From an uncultured Peptoniphilus sp. (GTDB taxonomy: Bacteria; Bacillota; Clostridia; Tissierellales; Peptoniphilaceae), in contig CAMYEJ010000099.1 of NCBI GenBank assembly GCA_947254665.1, forward strand, positions 1 through 5,257: DNA of 5,257 nt, in the 5' to 3' direction. Made by a program: the position numbers and the translations under genes. Shown one piece after another: positions 5,253-5,257 of the stretch. Numbering within the stretch: position 1 is the first letter of the stretch; each line of letters opens with the position of its first letter. The notes beneath the pieces are model-generated. The model saw nothing but the letters and a program-made list of their open reading frames with translations. It was not told the DNA's origin and made no database searches.

Positions 5253-5257
5253 TATTT

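Larger units (their letters stand above)
5041..5257. other. Probable chromosomal replication origin (oriC), left part, cut by the window edge
   Basis: No gene is seen here. Seven DnaA-box-like nonamers within about 210 bp, two of them perfect TTATCCACA, flank an extremely A/T-rich stretch. The leftward operon diverges from it, co-directional with a leftward fork. This fits the Firmicutes layout in which box clusters lie directly upstream of dnaA; dnaA itself would be right of the window on the + strand and is not seen. A plasmid or phage origin is less likely next to housekeeping-like genes. Confidence 0.82.

Overview
The window looks like chromosomal DNA of a low-GC Gram-positive anaerobe. 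Its A/T-rich codon use, strong Shine-Dalgarno (SD) sites, GTG/TTG starts and protein types would fit Clostridia/Tissierellia, perhaps the Peptoniphilaceae (Anaerococcus/Peptoniphilus group). That placement is inferred from general features, not from a search.

Right end (about 5000-5257): an intergenic region with seven good DnaA-box matches on both strands (two perfect TTATCCACA) around a roughly 60-bp stretch of about 8% GC. This is most simply the left part of the chromosomal origin oriC. dnaA would be expected just beyond the right edge on the + strand, but it is not in the window.

Centre (4993 down to 806, minus strand): a compact four-gene operon reading away from the origin. In order it encodes a FUSC/ArAE-type membrane protein, a 528-residue protein I cannot assign, a WalJ/YycJ-type metallo-beta-lactamase-fold nuclease, and an alpha/beta hydrolase of the monoacylglycerol lipase/S33 type. 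The genes overlap by 20 nt, are separated by 6 nt, then overlap by 8 nt, and a strong intrinsic terminator follows the last one. The first gene has an extended -10 promoter so close to its ATG that the mRNA may be leaderless. The second gene's start is best moved to a TTG with a well-placed SD site.

Left end (1-805): a patchwork of small and broken genes, probably accessory DNA. It holds a 58-residue cationic two-helix membrane protein (TTG start, perfect SD, own promoter). Directly upstream of that is a startless open stretch with a faint resemblance to circular bacteriocins. On the + strand are a 38-codon C-terminal remnant of markedly higher GC, a possible 34-residue overlapping ORF and a terminator hairpin. 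At the very edge is the start of a charged helical protein preceded by a hairpin plus U-tract. The left end reads as the eroded edge of a mobile element or bacteriocin locus beside a stable origin-proximal operon.
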